From Oscillospiraceae bacterium (GTDB lineage: Bacteria > Bacillota_A > Clostridia > Oscillospirales > Oscillospiraceae): DNA of 64,000 bases. Location: the NCBI GenBank assembly GCA_017939025.1, contig JAGBAI010000042.1, positions 96,468 through 160,467 on the forward strand, written 5' to 3'. This document shows positions 50,983 to 59,928 of this stretch, one piece after another. Numbering within the stretch: position 1 is the stretch's first letter; each line of letters opens with the position of its first letter. The notes beneath the pieces were generated by a model that saw only the letters and a list, made by a program, of their open reading frames with translations, had not been told where the DNA came from and did not search any database. A program made the position numbers and the translations under genes.

Positions 50983-51822
50983 TTATCTGCTGTATTGATA
51001 AAAACCTCTTCCTGTTTTTCTTCCCAAGCGACCTGCTCTTACCATCTTACGAAGGAGCGGTTGGGGACGATATTTCATATCACCGGTTTCATAATACAAC
51101 ACTTCCATAATTGCAAGGCAGACATCCAAACCAATAAAATCACCCAATTCCAGCGGCCCCATCGGGTGATTAGCGCCGAGCTTCATTGCCGTATCAATAC
51201 CTTCCGCTGTCGCAGCATTTTCATCCAAGAGACCGATTGCCTCATTGATCATAGGGATCAAAATGCGATTTACTACAAATCCTGCATTTTCCTTGACGAC
51301 AACCGGAACCTTGCCAAGTTGTTTTGCCAATTTGATCGCCAACTGTGTTGTACTCTCTTCTGTATTGATTCCAGGGATGATCTCCACTAGCTTCATAACC
51401 GGGGCAGGGTTAAAAAAATGCATACCGATCATCTGGTTAGAAATCCCGGCGCCAATTTCAGTTATTGACAAAGAAGAAGTGTTTGTAATGAAAATACAGC
51501 TTTCTTTACAAATTTTCTGCAATTCCAAAAACAGCGCCGTCTTCTTTTCAATATCTTCCGGTACGCATTCCACAATATAATCACAGTCAGCACAATCTGC
51601 CAGAACACCCAGTGCAATTCGTCCTAAAACCTGATTGCAGATTTCCAATGACAGCTTACCTTTGGCAACACGTTTTTCCAGAGTTTTTGCCATTTTGGCT
51701 TTTCCACGCTCTGCTGAACTCAGACTGGAACTGCACAGTAATACCTCAAAACCTTCATGTTCCGCAAAACACTGTGCAACACCAACCCCCATTGTTCCAG
51801 CTCCAATTATGCCAACTTTCAT
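50983..51822 (-). CDS. hbd: 3-hydroxybutyryl-CoA dehydrogenase
   Basis: This 279-residue enzyme has NAD loop [17 protein letters not shown] at residues 3-19, catalytic His in [19 protein letters not shown] near 135, [10 protein letters not shown] near 185 and the substrate segment [18 protein letters not shown] near 230. It reduces acetoacetyl-CoA to 3-hydroxybutyryl-CoA. Its ribosome-binding site AAAGGAG lies inside the end of the chimeric gene upstream (stop at 51826), so the two are coupled. The product may serve as an acyl donor for an amino sugar. Confidence 0.93.
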   Translation of the reverse strand: MKVGIIGAGTMGVGVAQCFAEHEGFEVLLCSSSLSSAERGKAKMAKTLEKRVAKGKLSLEICNQVLGRIALGVLADCADCDYIVECVPEDIEKKTALFLELQKICKESCIFITNTSSLSITEIGAGISNQMIGMHFFNPAPVMKLVEIIPGINTEESTTQLAIKLAKQLGKVPVVVKENAGFVVNRILIPMINEAIGLLDENAATAEGIDTAMKLGANHPMGPLELGDFIGLDVCLAIMEVLYYETGDMKYRPQPLLRKMVRAGRLGRKTGRGFYQYSR

Positions 51823-51825
51823 ACT

Positions 51826-52293
51826 TTATCTCCTTTTTTCCAGCGGTCTTGCAGGATTTCCCACAACCGTTACATTCTCTGCCACACTCTTCGTTACCGT
51901 AGAACCCATACCAATCACGCTGTTTTCTCCAATAGAGATCCGGTTGCGGGTACAGGAGGCTACACCAAAATAGGCATTCTCCCCAACATCCACGAAAATG
52001 TTAACCGCACCCAGGTCTGCCACAGTCTCTGCTGTGGAAAAGAAGGTGAAGTCCGGCACAAATACGGCATGGCCTGCACCGATCCCATAGGCCCGTTCCG
52101 CCAGTTTCAGTGCGTCAGTGCCATTGGCACAGGTAATGCAGTGCTTCACGCCTACATATTCCGCCAGCTTCTGTTCCAGAGCCTTCACCTGTGCACCGGA
52201 AATAAAGTTGCAGTCCGTCATGACCTTGGTCACCGCTGCATCGATCTCAGGCTTCAGTTCCTGATACTGCTTCTGTAAATCACGAAACTGCAT
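51826..52293 (-). CDS. Chimeric gene: front of WbpE-like aminotransferase fused to tail of a hexapeptide acyltransferase
   Basis: Residues 1-102 are the WbpE-like N-terminus, nearly identical to the gene at 49739. At VNIFVDV the sequence switches to VGENAYFGVASCTRN and SIGENSVIGMGSTVTKSVAENVTVVGNPA, the C-terminal beta-helix of a NeuD/PglD-type acyltransferase. The PLP lysine of the aminotransferase and the front half of the acyltransferase are both missing, so neither activity is expected as such. The frame is intact across the junction. It looks like recombination of a duplicated wbpE front into an acyltransferase gene that once led the thl-hbd unit. Confidence 0.85.
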   Translation of the reverse strand: MQFRDLQKQYQELKPEIDAAVTKVMTDCNFISGAQVKALEQKLAEYVGVKHCITCANGTDALKLAERAYGIGAGHAVFVPDFTFFSTAETVADLGAVNIFVDVGENAYFGVASCTRNRISIGENSVIGMGSTVTKSVAENVTVVGNPARPLEKRR

Positions 52294-52306
52294 ATTATTT
52301 CTCCTC
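51987..52306 (-). repeat. Duplicated wbpE 5' segment, copy B
   Basis: Second copy of the block at 49433-49752, same orientation, offset 2554 bases. Homology stops at CATCC on the 3' side, where the acyltransferase tail begins, and one base beyond the ribosome-binding site on the 5' side. Confidence 0.88.
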
Positions 52307-52861
52307 CACTAATCCGGATTCCTGCTCAGAATATTGTCTGCCGCAAGCAGAACAGCCCAGGCCATTTTTCAGGACAGCGCCGCACTCGCAGACCCAACCC
52401 ATCTGCTTTGCAGGGATGCCTGCCATCAGAGCATGATTCTTTACATCCTTCGTCACCACCGCACCGGAGGCGATCATGGCCCATTTTCCGATGGTATGGC
52501 CGCAGACGATGGTTGCGTTGGCACCAACGGAAACACCGGTCTTCAGCAGCGTTCTTTTATATCCCGCCGAACCCTTGGGATATTTTGCCCGGGGTGTCAG
52601 GTCATTGGTAAACACGCAGGAGGGGCCGCAGAATACATAGTCTTCCAGCTCTACACCCTCGTAAACCGACACGTTATTCTGCAGCTTGCATCCATTACCA
52701 ATCTTCACATGATTGGAAATATTCACATTCTGTCCCAGCGAGCAATTTTCGCCTATGTTCGCGCCCTTCTGGATATGACAAAAGTGCCAGATCCTGGTTC
52801 CCTTTCCAATTGTGGCACCATCGTCCACATAACTGCTTTCATGTACAAAGTATTCCGCCAT
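52295..52861 (-). CDS. Sugar-nucleotide N-acetyltransferase, WbpD-like
   Basis: This 188-residue left-handed beta-helix enzyme starts YFVHESSYVDDGATIGKGTRIWHFCHI and continues with hexapeptide repeats (IGENCSLGQNVNIS, VYEGVELEDYVFCGPSCVFTN). It ends in a small cysteine motif (CECGAVLKNGLGCSACG), likely zinc-binding, that many WbpD proteins carry. It acetylates the 3-amino group of UDP-GlcNAc3NA. Its start overlaps the WbpB-like stop as ATGA. Whether it could also take 3-hydroxybutyryl-CoA is an open question raised by the neighbouring genes. Confidence 0.9.
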   Translation of the reverse strand: MAEYFVHESSYVDDGATIGKGTRIWHFCHIQKGANIGENCSLGQNVNISNHVKIGNGCKLQNNVSVYEGVELEDYVFCGPSCVFTNDLTPRAKYPKGSAGYKRTLLKTGVSVGANATIVCGHTIGKWAMIASGAVVTKDVKNHALMAGIPAKQMGWVCECGAVLKNGLGCSACGRQYSEQESGLVEEK

Positions 52862-53934
52862 CAGAATTCTCCCACCATATCGATGCTGGCGAAATTCTCC
52901 AGCGGCAGCTTCACCGGCAGGCCTGTCTTCTGGCTTTTGTAGATGGCCAGGATCATTTCCAGCGCATTCCGGCCAGCCGCTGCGTCTACATAAGGCTTCC
53001 GGTCTGTTTCAATGGCCTCCATCATGTCCGCAAAAAGGCTGGTATGGCCGTTGCCATAGACATTGCTGGTGGCTTCTTTCAGATTTTTATTGGCCTCGTC
53101 TGCTTCCGTCTCGTCGGCAAAGTTCCAGACATCAATGTTGTTGGTAGAGGTTCCGCCTACCTTTACGGTACCGTTCTGCCCAAACAGATACAGTGTTTCT
53201 TCCAGATTCTTGGGATAGACATTGGTGGTGCCCTCAATGGTACCGATAGCACCGTTTTTGAATTTCACCACAGCCATGCCCACATCCTCTGCCTCCAGAT
53301 AGTCGTGGAATTGCTGGCGGGTGGTGCCGTAGACCTCTTCCACCTCGTCACCCATCATCCAGCGCAGCAGGTCGATGCCATGGATGCACTGATTCATTAG
53401 GCAGCCGCCGTCCTGGGCCCAGGTGCCCCGCCAGGGTGCCTGGGTGTAATAGCCCTCATTCCGGTTCCAGCGGACATGGATGGATCCGTGGGACAATCGG
53501 CCGAAGCGTCCGGCTTCCAGCGCCGCCCGGGTCTTCTGGACCGCCACATTGAACCGGTTCTGATGGCAGGCCGCTACCTTAACGTTCTTTTCTTCGCTGC
53601 GTCGGATAATCTCATCCGCATCGGCCATGGACATGGCCATGGGTTTTTCGATGATCACATGGATTCCCCGGTCAATGCAGGCCAGGGCAATTTCTGCATG
53701 GATACCGGATTCCGTGGCGATGCTCACCAGCTGAGGCTTTACCTCATCGAGCATCTTGATGTAATCGGTATACCGGGCAATGGATGTATCCGTTTCCAGG
53801 CCATGCTTCGCGAGAAGCGATTCCATAGCCTCCGGCAGCACATCACACACTGCCGCAATTTCCAGTTTGTTGTTCACGGCTGCCTTGATATGATTGATGG
53901 CAATTCTGCCACAGCCGATTAATGCGTATTTCAT
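52861..53934 (-). CDS. UDP-sugar-acid 3-dehydrogenase, WbpB/WlbA-like (Gfo/Idh/MocA family)
   Basis: The 357-residue oxidoreductase has NAD loop ALIGCGRIAINHIKAA at residues 4-19, the catalytic lysine in VIIEKPMAMS near 95, and the substrate loop GGCLMNQCIHGIDLLRWMMG near 175. WlbA and WbpB oxidise C3 of UDP-GlcNAcA before WbpE aminates it. The order WbpB, WbpD, then (after the inserted block) WbpE, WbpA gives the complete route to UDP-GlcNAc3NAcA. Confidence 0.9.
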   Translation of the reverse strand: MKYALIGCGRIAINHIKAAVNNKLEIAAVCDVLPEAMESLLAKHGLETDTSIARYTDYIKMLDEVKPQLVSIATESGIHAEIALACIDRGIHVIIEKPMAMSMADADEIIRRSEEKNVKVAACHQNRFNVAVQKTRAALEAGRFGRLSHGSIHVRWNRNEGYYTQAPWRGTWAQDGGCLMNQCIHGIDLLRWMMGDEVEEVYGTTRQQFHDYLEAEDVGMAVVKFKNGAIGTIEGTTNVYPKNLEETLYLFGQNGTVKVGGTSTNNIDVWNFADETEADEANKNLKEATSNVYGNGHTSLFADMMEAIETDRKPYVDAAAGRNALEMILAIYKSQKTGLPVKLPLENFASIDMVGEF

Positions 53935-53949
53935 TGCTTCTCCCTCTCA

Positions 53950-55080
53950 TCAATTCTGTTCTGTTTGCAAAAATTCAATAATCGGAGCCATCGTTTTTTT
54001 CCAAGTCACATTCTCTTCAGCATATGTTCTAATATTCTGTATTACCATTTCATATGTCTCATCAGAGTGATACACCCGATCATAAAACGCAATAATTTTT
54101 GTAATTTCTACGACAGAATCATTATTAGGAAATTCTAAATAATATGGGAATGTTTCTTCTGTAAATAAATCTTGTTTCGATCCGGCAACTACAGGAAGTC
54201 CCCTGGCTAGATATTCTCTCAGCTTCAAAGCAGAAGATACTTCGATTCCATGTTTATAAAAACCAAAAGGTGCCAGCCCTATGTCTGCGCAATCAAAGAA
54301 AGAATTAAGTTCATCACCATATTTCGGCCCCCAAAAAAGCACATGCTCCTGGAGTTTCAGTGATTCCGTCATTTTTTTATATAAATCCAATTCATATCCG
54401 CTACCCACCATATCCATAACAATCTTTCTTGTGCCACCATTTTTGTAGTACTCAGATAATCCTTTGATAATCCGCTCATATCCATGCGCACGCTGAAAAG
54501 ATGCTACGGCTAGCATATGAATTTCAGATTTATCAATTTTTTCTTTTCTAATCGGTTGATTTTTTACATCAACACCATTCTGAATAGAAATTGTGGGAAT
54601 ACCGAAGATCTCTTTATCATCCGAATAAGTAATGATTCGATCCACTACTCTATGGAGCCTGTTTCGGTAAAAGACTTCTTCAGGGAACATAGAAATATTT
54701 TTTATTTTTGAATAGGTTTCCTTATCATATGGATATGTTGGTACTTCAAGTAAAATCTTAAGATTAGGATATATTTGCTTAAGTCTTTGTAAACTTCTAT
54801 AAAAACCACGGTCGCATGCCAAAAGTCTTCTGATATAAAGAAAATCTGGTTTTTTAATCTGCTTTATCGTTGTATTCCAATCAAAAACATCTGGTCCAAA
54901 AGGTATACGCTTTAGTACTTTAGAAATCCCTTCAGTATATTTCATCTCGAGAGTGATATCTTTAACTTCAAAGAAAGTTGCTAACATATTTTCTTGTTCT
55001 GTAATTTTCTTCTGAACACCAGGAATTACCATACGTCCATTTGCCATACAACTTTCATGAATATAGTATCCTTTCATCAT
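53950..55080 (-). CDS. Glycosyltransferase family 4-like protein, with G7 run at its ribosome-binding site
   Basis: The 376-residue GT-B enzyme has an N-terminal GYYIHESCMANGRM...GVQKKITEQ and C-terminal donor-site motifs AVASFQRAHGYERIIKGL near residue 195 and GIEVSSALKLREYLARGLPVVAG near 300. The start is chosen at 55080 (two adjacent ATG codons at 55080 and 55077). The only purine-rich stretch before it is GGGGGGG (55084-55090), so length changes of this run may alter translation. An in-frame ATG at 55128 with GGAAGAG upstream is an alternative that would put the G run inside the coding region. Confidence 0.8.
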   Translation of the reverse strand: MMKGYYIHESCMANGRMVIPGVQKKITEQENMLATFFEVKDITLEMKYTEGISKVLKRIPFGPDVFDWNTTIKQIKKPDFLYIRRLLACDRGFYRSLQRLKQIYPNLKILLEVPTYPYDKETYSKIKNISMFPEEVFYRNRLHRVVDRIITYSDDKEIFGIPTISIQNGVDVKNQPIRKEKIDKSEIHMLAVASFQRAHGYERIIKGLSEYYKNGGTRKIVMDMVGSGYELDLYKKMTESLKLQEHVLFWGPKYGDELNSFFDCADIGLAPFGFYKHGIEVSSALKLREYLARGLPVVAGSKQDLFTEETFPYYLEFPNNDSVVEITKIIAFYDRVYHSDETYEMVIQNIRTYAEENVTWKKTMAPIIEFLQTEQN

Positions 55081-55147
55081 GTGCCCCCCCAAATTTGAGA
55101 TATCGCAGTTCAGACTGGCTATCCCCATATTACTCTTCCATAAATTC

Positions 55148-56320
55148 TCAACCGCTCCCATTTTTAAGTTCATAATTTGCAATGCATGCAGAAAAAATAA
55201 ACAACAATAAATATGTAGGACTTTCTAAGCCAACATTCAATGTGATAATGATTAAACTACTGCAAATAGCAAAAATAGATGCTAAAGAAACACCCTTCAT
55301 ACAGCTTATTTGCTTTTTCTGCAAAACAATTAAGAAAGTCGAAAACAGCAGCAATCCTATCAATCCCAGCCTGAAGGTCAGCGACACAAATGAATTATGT
55401 GGGCCAGTAACAAACACTTTGTCATATGTACTGTACTGTGCAGTTGGCGCAAACGGCTCTCCCGCATGCGTTAATACATATGTGGAAGGATTCACGAAAT
55501 CTGTGCTTGTATAGGAAGTCCCGTAGCCTACACCCGTAAATAAACTATCCGCCAGAATTTTTATTTCATCTTCCCAGAACCTGGCCCTCCATGCCGTATT
55601 CGCATCCACCAAATCGCCTGAAGTCTCCAATAAAAAAGGAATAACAAAGCAGATACCAACACAGCACCAGATACCCAGCATCATCAGTTTTAGCAGCCCA
55701 GTTCTCTTTTTTCCGAACAGGAAGATCGCTGCATACACAAAACGAATCAGCACATTTGTCATTTCACCGCCAACAGCGACGGGACTGAACAGAATAAACA
55801 CTGCCATAAGAATATCAACAACATTTTTTCTACTGCTCATCAGACTGAGGAAGGCAAGAAGGAAGGTTGTAACAACACTCGTTGCCGGATCCATGTTCTT
55901 TAGGGTGTTCACCACGGCGATGATCAGAAACAGAAGTCTGTTATACTTCTTGATAATGGTGTAACAAAACCGCTTGCTCTTGGAATCTGTCACCAGGATA
56001 ACTGCCGGGAAAAAGAAGATATAGTACGCCTGACGGAATACATAGCCGGAATTAATCAACACTTTCTCACTGACGAACGGTTTTAATTCTTCCACAAAGG
56101 ATCCCAGTGTTACAACCAATCCATAGACAATCAGTGTCAACCATATAGTTTCATACCCCTGCAGTTTAATCTTCAATCTCGTTCTGCACGTAATCTCATA
56201 AACATAGCTTAAGAAAAGAAGCAGCATCCCAATATAGAGAACTGTTATTCCAAAGAACTGTCTTTCAATAAAGCCATCAATCAGTGCCATTCCTGCGATC
56301 AATGCAAAAATAACTTCCAT
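55148..56320 (-). CDS. O-antigen ligase/polymerase-like membrane protein (Wzy)
   Basis: This 390-residue protein has about 10 membrane segments and the large external loop of the O-antigen ligase/polymerase family, here VGYGTSYTSTDFVNP...VTGPHNSFVSLTFRLGLIGLLLF near residues 265-330; the H-N-S near the loop end is typical. It should polymerise flipped repeat units outside the membrane. It follows the WecG/TagA-like gene by 4 bases. Confidence 0.82.
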   Translation of the reverse strand: MEVIFALIAGMALIDGFIERQFFGITVLYIGMLLLFLSYVYEITCRTRLKIKLQGYETIWLTLIVYGLVVTLGSFVEELKPFVSEKVLINSGYVFRQAYYIFFFPAVILVTDSKSKRFCYTIIKKYNRLLFLIIAVVNTLKNMDPATSVVTTFLLAFLSLMSSRKNVVDILMAVFILFSPVAVGGEMTNVLIRFVYAAIFLFGKKRTGLLKLMMLGIWCCVGICFVIPFLLETSGDLVDANTAWRARFWEDEIKILADSLFTGVGYGTSYTSTDFVNPSTYVLTHAGEPFAPTAQYSTYDKVFVTGPHNSFVSLTFRLGLIGLLLFSTFLIVLQKKQISCMKGVSLASIFAICSSLIIITLNVGLESPTYLLLFIFSACIANYELKNGSG

Positions 56321-56324
56321 TGTT

Positions 56325-57089
56325 TCAAAAACCCTTCTTTATAAGGAATATCAAAAACTTCGTATTCGTCACAAAATACCTTTTGAACAGCCTTTTGGGC
56401 TCCTTCCACAGTCGATACAGCCACTCCAATCCCGCATTCTGCATCCACATAGGGGCATCGTTGACCTTACCCGCCAGAATGTTGAAAGCACCGCCAACAC
56501 CAGTCATAATGCCATTGACTTTGTTCTTAAGGCGATTCATCAGCAGTTCCTGCCGGGGTGCACCGATGGCGACCCAGATAAAGTCCGCCTGGGCCCTGTT
56601 GATCCTTTGGGCCAGCTCCTCCACTTCTGCATCACTCAACTCCCGGAATATGGATGGTTCATAACCGCAGATGTTCAGCTTCGGATAATCCTGCCGCACC
56701 TTAACAATCATATTTTCCAGATCCTCCTTGGCAATTCCATAGAAATAATGCCGCTTCCCTGAAAAACGGGGATCCGTAAAAATATTCTGCATAAAATGTG
56801 TTCCTGTTACCTTCTCCATGGCGCAGGGCGCATTTTTCCTGCCCACAACAGACAGCGGTTTCCCATCCGGCAGAGACATAACCGACTCGCTTTGGGCCCG
56901 CCAATATTTTTCATTTTCTCTGGCCATGACGGTTGTATGTACATTGGACGCACAGATGTAGCTGCCCCGCAGATCCTCAAGATCCCGGGATACAAACTGC
57001 AAAGCGGATTCCATTGTCACTGCGGAAATAGGGACTCCAATCACAGATACTTTTGGGGGTGCTTCATTGGATATGTTTTGCTTGTTCAT
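56325..57089 (-). CDS. WecG/TagA/CpsF-family glycosyltransferase
   Basis: This 254-residue GT26 enzyme has the conserved SLPDGKPLSVVGRK near residue 85, DFIWVAIGAPRQELLM near 180 and MTGVGGAFNILAG near 205. Family members add N-acetylmannosamine or a related acid to lipid-PP-GlcNAc as the second sugar of a wall polymer. The start is ATG at 57089 (a GTG at 57098 is possible). It overlaps the end of the preceding glycosyltransferase gene by 26 bases. Confidence 0.9.
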   Translation of the reverse strand: MNKQNISNEAPPKVSVIGVPISAVTMESALQFVSRDLEDLRGSYICASNVHTTVMARENEKYWRAQSESVMSLPDGKPLSVVGRKNAPCAMEKVTGTHFMQNIFTDPRFSGKRHYFYGIAKEDLENMIVKVRQDYPKLNICGYEPSIFRELSDAEVEELAQRINRAQADFIWVAIGAPRQELLMNRLKNKVNGIMTGVGGAFNILAGKVNDAPMWMQNAGLEWLYRLWKEPKRLFKRYFVTNTKFLIFLIKKGF

Positions 57090-58239
57090 AGATATCACTC
57101 AGCATTTCGTAATTAACTTCCGGAGTTAGAGTCTTCCGGTAATACGCAGAGGCTGCATCAGAGAAGACTTTGTTGTCCCGTATGACCGTCTCCAGCGCTT
57201 TATGGAAATTCTTCTGATCCATCAAATCAAAAGTCATACCACCGCAGGAAGTCTCGACCAGATCACCATGATTCCCCATACTCGTACAGACTACCGGCCG
57301 CCCGGCAGCAAAGGACTCCGCTAAAATCATTGGATATCCTTCATACCATTCACTCGGGAACACCAATGCTGCTGCATCCGACAAATCTGTAAATATACAT
57401 TCCTGCGGTCGGAATCCAAAGTAACGAATATTCTTATTATCCTTTGCCGCTTGTTCGCAATTCTCACGATAGGTTCCATCACCATAGATGTGTAGTTCGT
57501 ATTCATCCGGCAAAGTAGGCCACACACCTAAAAGAAAGCGTATGCCCTTGTTTTCATCCAAACGACCCGCATAAATGAATTTAGGTTTGATCTCTTTTGC
57601 TGTTTCTATTTCTGGTGCTTTTTTGACAAAGTTCGGCTTCAAAAACACATTTTCTCCATCTGTATGAAGCAGTCCTTCAAACTTCTCTTTGTTAAACTCC
57701 GTCAGAAATATGTAATTGATCTTCCGGTAAGTACCCAGCCATCTATGGATCTTCAGCATCGCCACCACAACCGCTGTCTGAATTTTCGAGCCCCGATAAC
57801 AGCCGTTTTTCAAAGCAGGAGCAAAGGAACCTGTTTCCCGGCACTTTTCACAGATTTTCCCATCGGAGTAAAGCAAGCCATTGGGACACAAGAACCGAAA
57901 ATTATGGATCGTCTGTACCACCGGTACTTTCAAGCTTCTTGCGGCATAATACACTGAGGGTGAAATCAGCGGGAATGTATTGTGGCAATGGACAATGTCG
58001 ATATGCTTTTCCCGGATCAGTCTTCTGACCTCACGGTAGGTCTTTGTCGACCATATCGTAGAGAAAGGCAGCATCAGCATTTTCAATTTGGACTGTTTCA
58101 ACTCATCATTACTTCTGGTATAGGTATAGACCTCATGTCCATTTTCAATCAGCAGATTCTTTTCATTCTCAAAAACGGTATGTTCTCCGCCACCGATCTG
58201 GTAGAAGTTATGTACCATCAATACCCGTTTCTTTCCCAT
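57064..58239 (-). CDS. Glycosyltransferase family 4
   Basis: The 391-residue GT-B enzyme has N-terminal VLMVHNFYQIGGGEHTVFENE at residues 5-25 and a Cys-rich acceptor-side segment (CPNGLLYSDGKICEKC) common in capsule transferases. The donor site is KFIYAGRLDENKGIRFLL near 220 and ALVFPSEWYEGYPMILAESFAAGRPVV near 300, with the ExFAxG glutamate. GGGAG lies 9 bases before the start. It is the second gene of the cluster. Confidence 0.88.
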   Translation of the reverse strand: MGKKRVLMVHNFYQIGGGEHTVFENEKNLLIENGHEVYTYTRSNDELKQSKLKMLMLPFSTIWSTKTYREVRRLIREKHIDIVHCHNTFPLISPSVYYAARSLKVPVVQTIHNFRFLCPNGLLYSDGKICEKCRETGSFAPALKNGCYRGSKIQTAVVVAMLKIHRWLGTYRKINYIFLTEFNKEKFEGLLHTDGENVFLKPNFVKKAPEIETAKEIKPKFIYAGRLDENKGIRFLLGVWPTLPDEYELHIYGDGTYRENCEQAAKDNKNIRYFGFRPQECIFTDLSDAAALVFPSEWYEGYPMILAESFAAGRPVVCTSMGNHGDLVETSCGGMTFDLMDQKNFHKALETVIRDNKVFSDAASAYYRKTLTPEVNYEMLSDIYEQAKHIQ

Positions 58240-58258
58240 AGGAATACGCTCCCAATTT

Positions 58259-59296
58259 TTATTTCTGAGACAGTGCCTCCCGCACATAATCCGTCGTCAG
58301 CAGCTTTTTAACGGTCCCCTCTACATCCAGACGAATGGTGTTGTGACTGGTATAGGATTCGTCAGCCTCCGTATGCACTTCACCCTTGACCATGAATTTG
58401 TCATAGTTCAGATCCCGGCTGTCGGCTGCCACCCGGTAGTAATCACCCATATCCTCACTTCTCAGCCGCTCTTCCCGGGTCATCAGGGTCTCATAGAGTT
58501 TCTCGCCATGACGGGTACCGATAATATTCGTGCCGGTATCGCCAAACAGCTGCTGCACAGCCTTTGCCAAGTCACCGATGGTACAGGCATCTGCCTTCTG
58601 AATGAAAAGGTCACCGGGATTTGCGTGTTCAAAGGCAAATTTCACCAGATCCACCGCCTCATCCAGATTCATCAGGAACCGGGTCATGTTAGGATCGGTA
58701 ATGGTGATGGGATTTCCTGCCCGGATCTGATCGATAAACAGCGGGATCACACTGCCCCGGGAACACATAACATTACCATAACGGGTACAGCAGATGGTGG
58801 TTCCGCCCCGCTCTGCCGCGATCCGGGCATTGGCATAGATCACCCGCTCCATCATGGCCTTGGAAATGCCCATGGCATTGATGGGATAGGCCGCCTTGTC
58901 CGTAGACAGGCATACCACCCGCTTCACACCAGCATCGATAGCAGCATGGAGCATATTGTCAGTGCCATCCATATTGGTTCTTACGGCCTGCATGGGGAAG
59001 AACTCACAGGAGGGCACCTGTTTCAGTGCTGCTGCGTGGAAAATGTAATCCACACCGGGCATAGCATCCCGTATGGATCTGGGATCCCGCACATCGCCCA
59101 CATAGAACTTAACCTTTTCCGCAGAATCCGGATGGGTCGCCTGCAAAAGATGGCGCATATCATCCTGTTTCTTCTCGTCCCGGGAAAAGATGCGGATCTC
59201 ACCAATATCCGTATCCAGAAAGTGTTTCAGCACAGTGTTGCCAAAAGAACCGGTTCCGCCGGTGATCATTAACGTTGCGTTAGAAAATGCAGACAT
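58259..59296 (-). CDS. UDP-GlcNAc 4,6-dehydratase, CapE/FnlA-like
   Basis: The 345-residue SDR enzyme has LMITGGTGSFGNTVLKHFL at residues 9-27, STDKAAYPINAMGISKAMME near 130-150, and TRFLMNLDEAVDLV near 205. The ending GTVKKLLTTDYVREAL is typical of CapE. It converts UDP-GlcNAc to a 4-keto-6-deoxy sugar, the first step to UDP-L-FucNAc. The later steps (CapF, CapG) are not in this window, so the product may be used by other enzymes or completed elsewhere. It is the first gene of the cluster. Confidence 0.9.
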   Translation of the reverse strand: MSAFSNATLMITGGTGSFGNTVLKHFLDTDIGEIRIFSRDEKKQDDMRHLLQATHPDSAEKVKFYVGDVRDPRSIRDAMPGVDYIFHAAALKQVPSCEFFPMQAVRTNMDGTDNMLHAAIDAGVKRVVCLSTDKAAYPINAMGISKAMMERVIYANARIAAERGGTTICCTRYGNVMCSRGSVIPLFIDQIRAGNPITITDPNMTRFLMNLDEAVDLVKFAFEHANPGDLFIQKADACTIGDLAKAVQQLFGDTGTNIIGTRHGEKLYETLMTREERLRSEDMGDYYRVAADSRDLNYDKFMVKGEVHTEADESYTSHNTIRLDVEGTVKKLLTTDYVREALSQK

Positions 59297-59501
59297 ATCT
59301 ATTCTCCTCGTGCCAAAAATCCAGCCCTATCCTGTTATGATCGAAATGCGGTTCTCTCAGAAGCCCCTACTTCTAAGAACATTTAAAAAACGTGGAACAG
59401 GACTTATTTTGAATTCTTTAATTTTCTATGAAGCATATTAATATGCTTTAGCTTTATACTATTCTCTGATCAGCCTTTTTCACCTATAATACTTCTAATA
59501 A

Positions 59502-59530
59502 AGAATACCACACTTCTCCCCCAAAATCAA
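59502..59530 (-). promoter_or_regulatory. Possible promoter of the polysaccharide operon
   Basis: On the minus strand TTGATT (59525-59530), a 17-bp spacer and TATTCT (59502-59507). A leader of about 200 bases follows, with a palindrome AAGCATATTAATATGCTT (59431-59448) and a hairpin AGAAG/CTTCT near 59365. The 59297-59928 gap holds no gene; the other half contains the paired palindromes at 59788-59830. Confidence 0.45.
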
Positions 59531-59787
59531 CCACTACTATTCCATCTCATAAAAAACTCCCCCTCCCTTTCTTCCAGTCCTTCCATCTTCCACCAATTCC
59601 CTATATCCTTTTCCCAGAACATTCCATAATTCCAACCATCCGGACAGTGTCAGCTTGCGGAAGCTTTTTTCTTCCCTGTTTATGGAGAAAAATGTTTTAT
59701 GGTATTTCCAATTTCATATTTACAAAATTTTGTTGTCATGGTATACTTGTGAAAACAAAAATTATTCATTTGTTTATATTTTGCAGG

Positions 59788-59830
59788 CCAACAGGACGTC
59801 CTGTTGGGTTGACATCGCAGATGTCAACCC
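59788..59830. repeat. Paired palindromes with AGGACGTCCT core, 5' edge of the polysaccharide cluster
   Basis: A perfect 20-bp palindrome CCAACAGGACGTCCTGTTGG (59788-59807) overlaps a hairpin with 11-bp arms, GGGTTGACATC/GATGTCAACCC, loop GCA (59806-59830). The layout mirrors 36655-36703: one palindrome with the shared core and one plain hairpin, overlapping by a few bases. Confidence 0.6.
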
Positions 59831-59928
59831 ATCGTCGCCGCGGCTTTTGTCGTAACTTGACGAACGGTTTTTCTGGACAAACTGGCATAAATATGCAATA
59901 ATATTAACAAATCAGAGGAGGAGAAACA

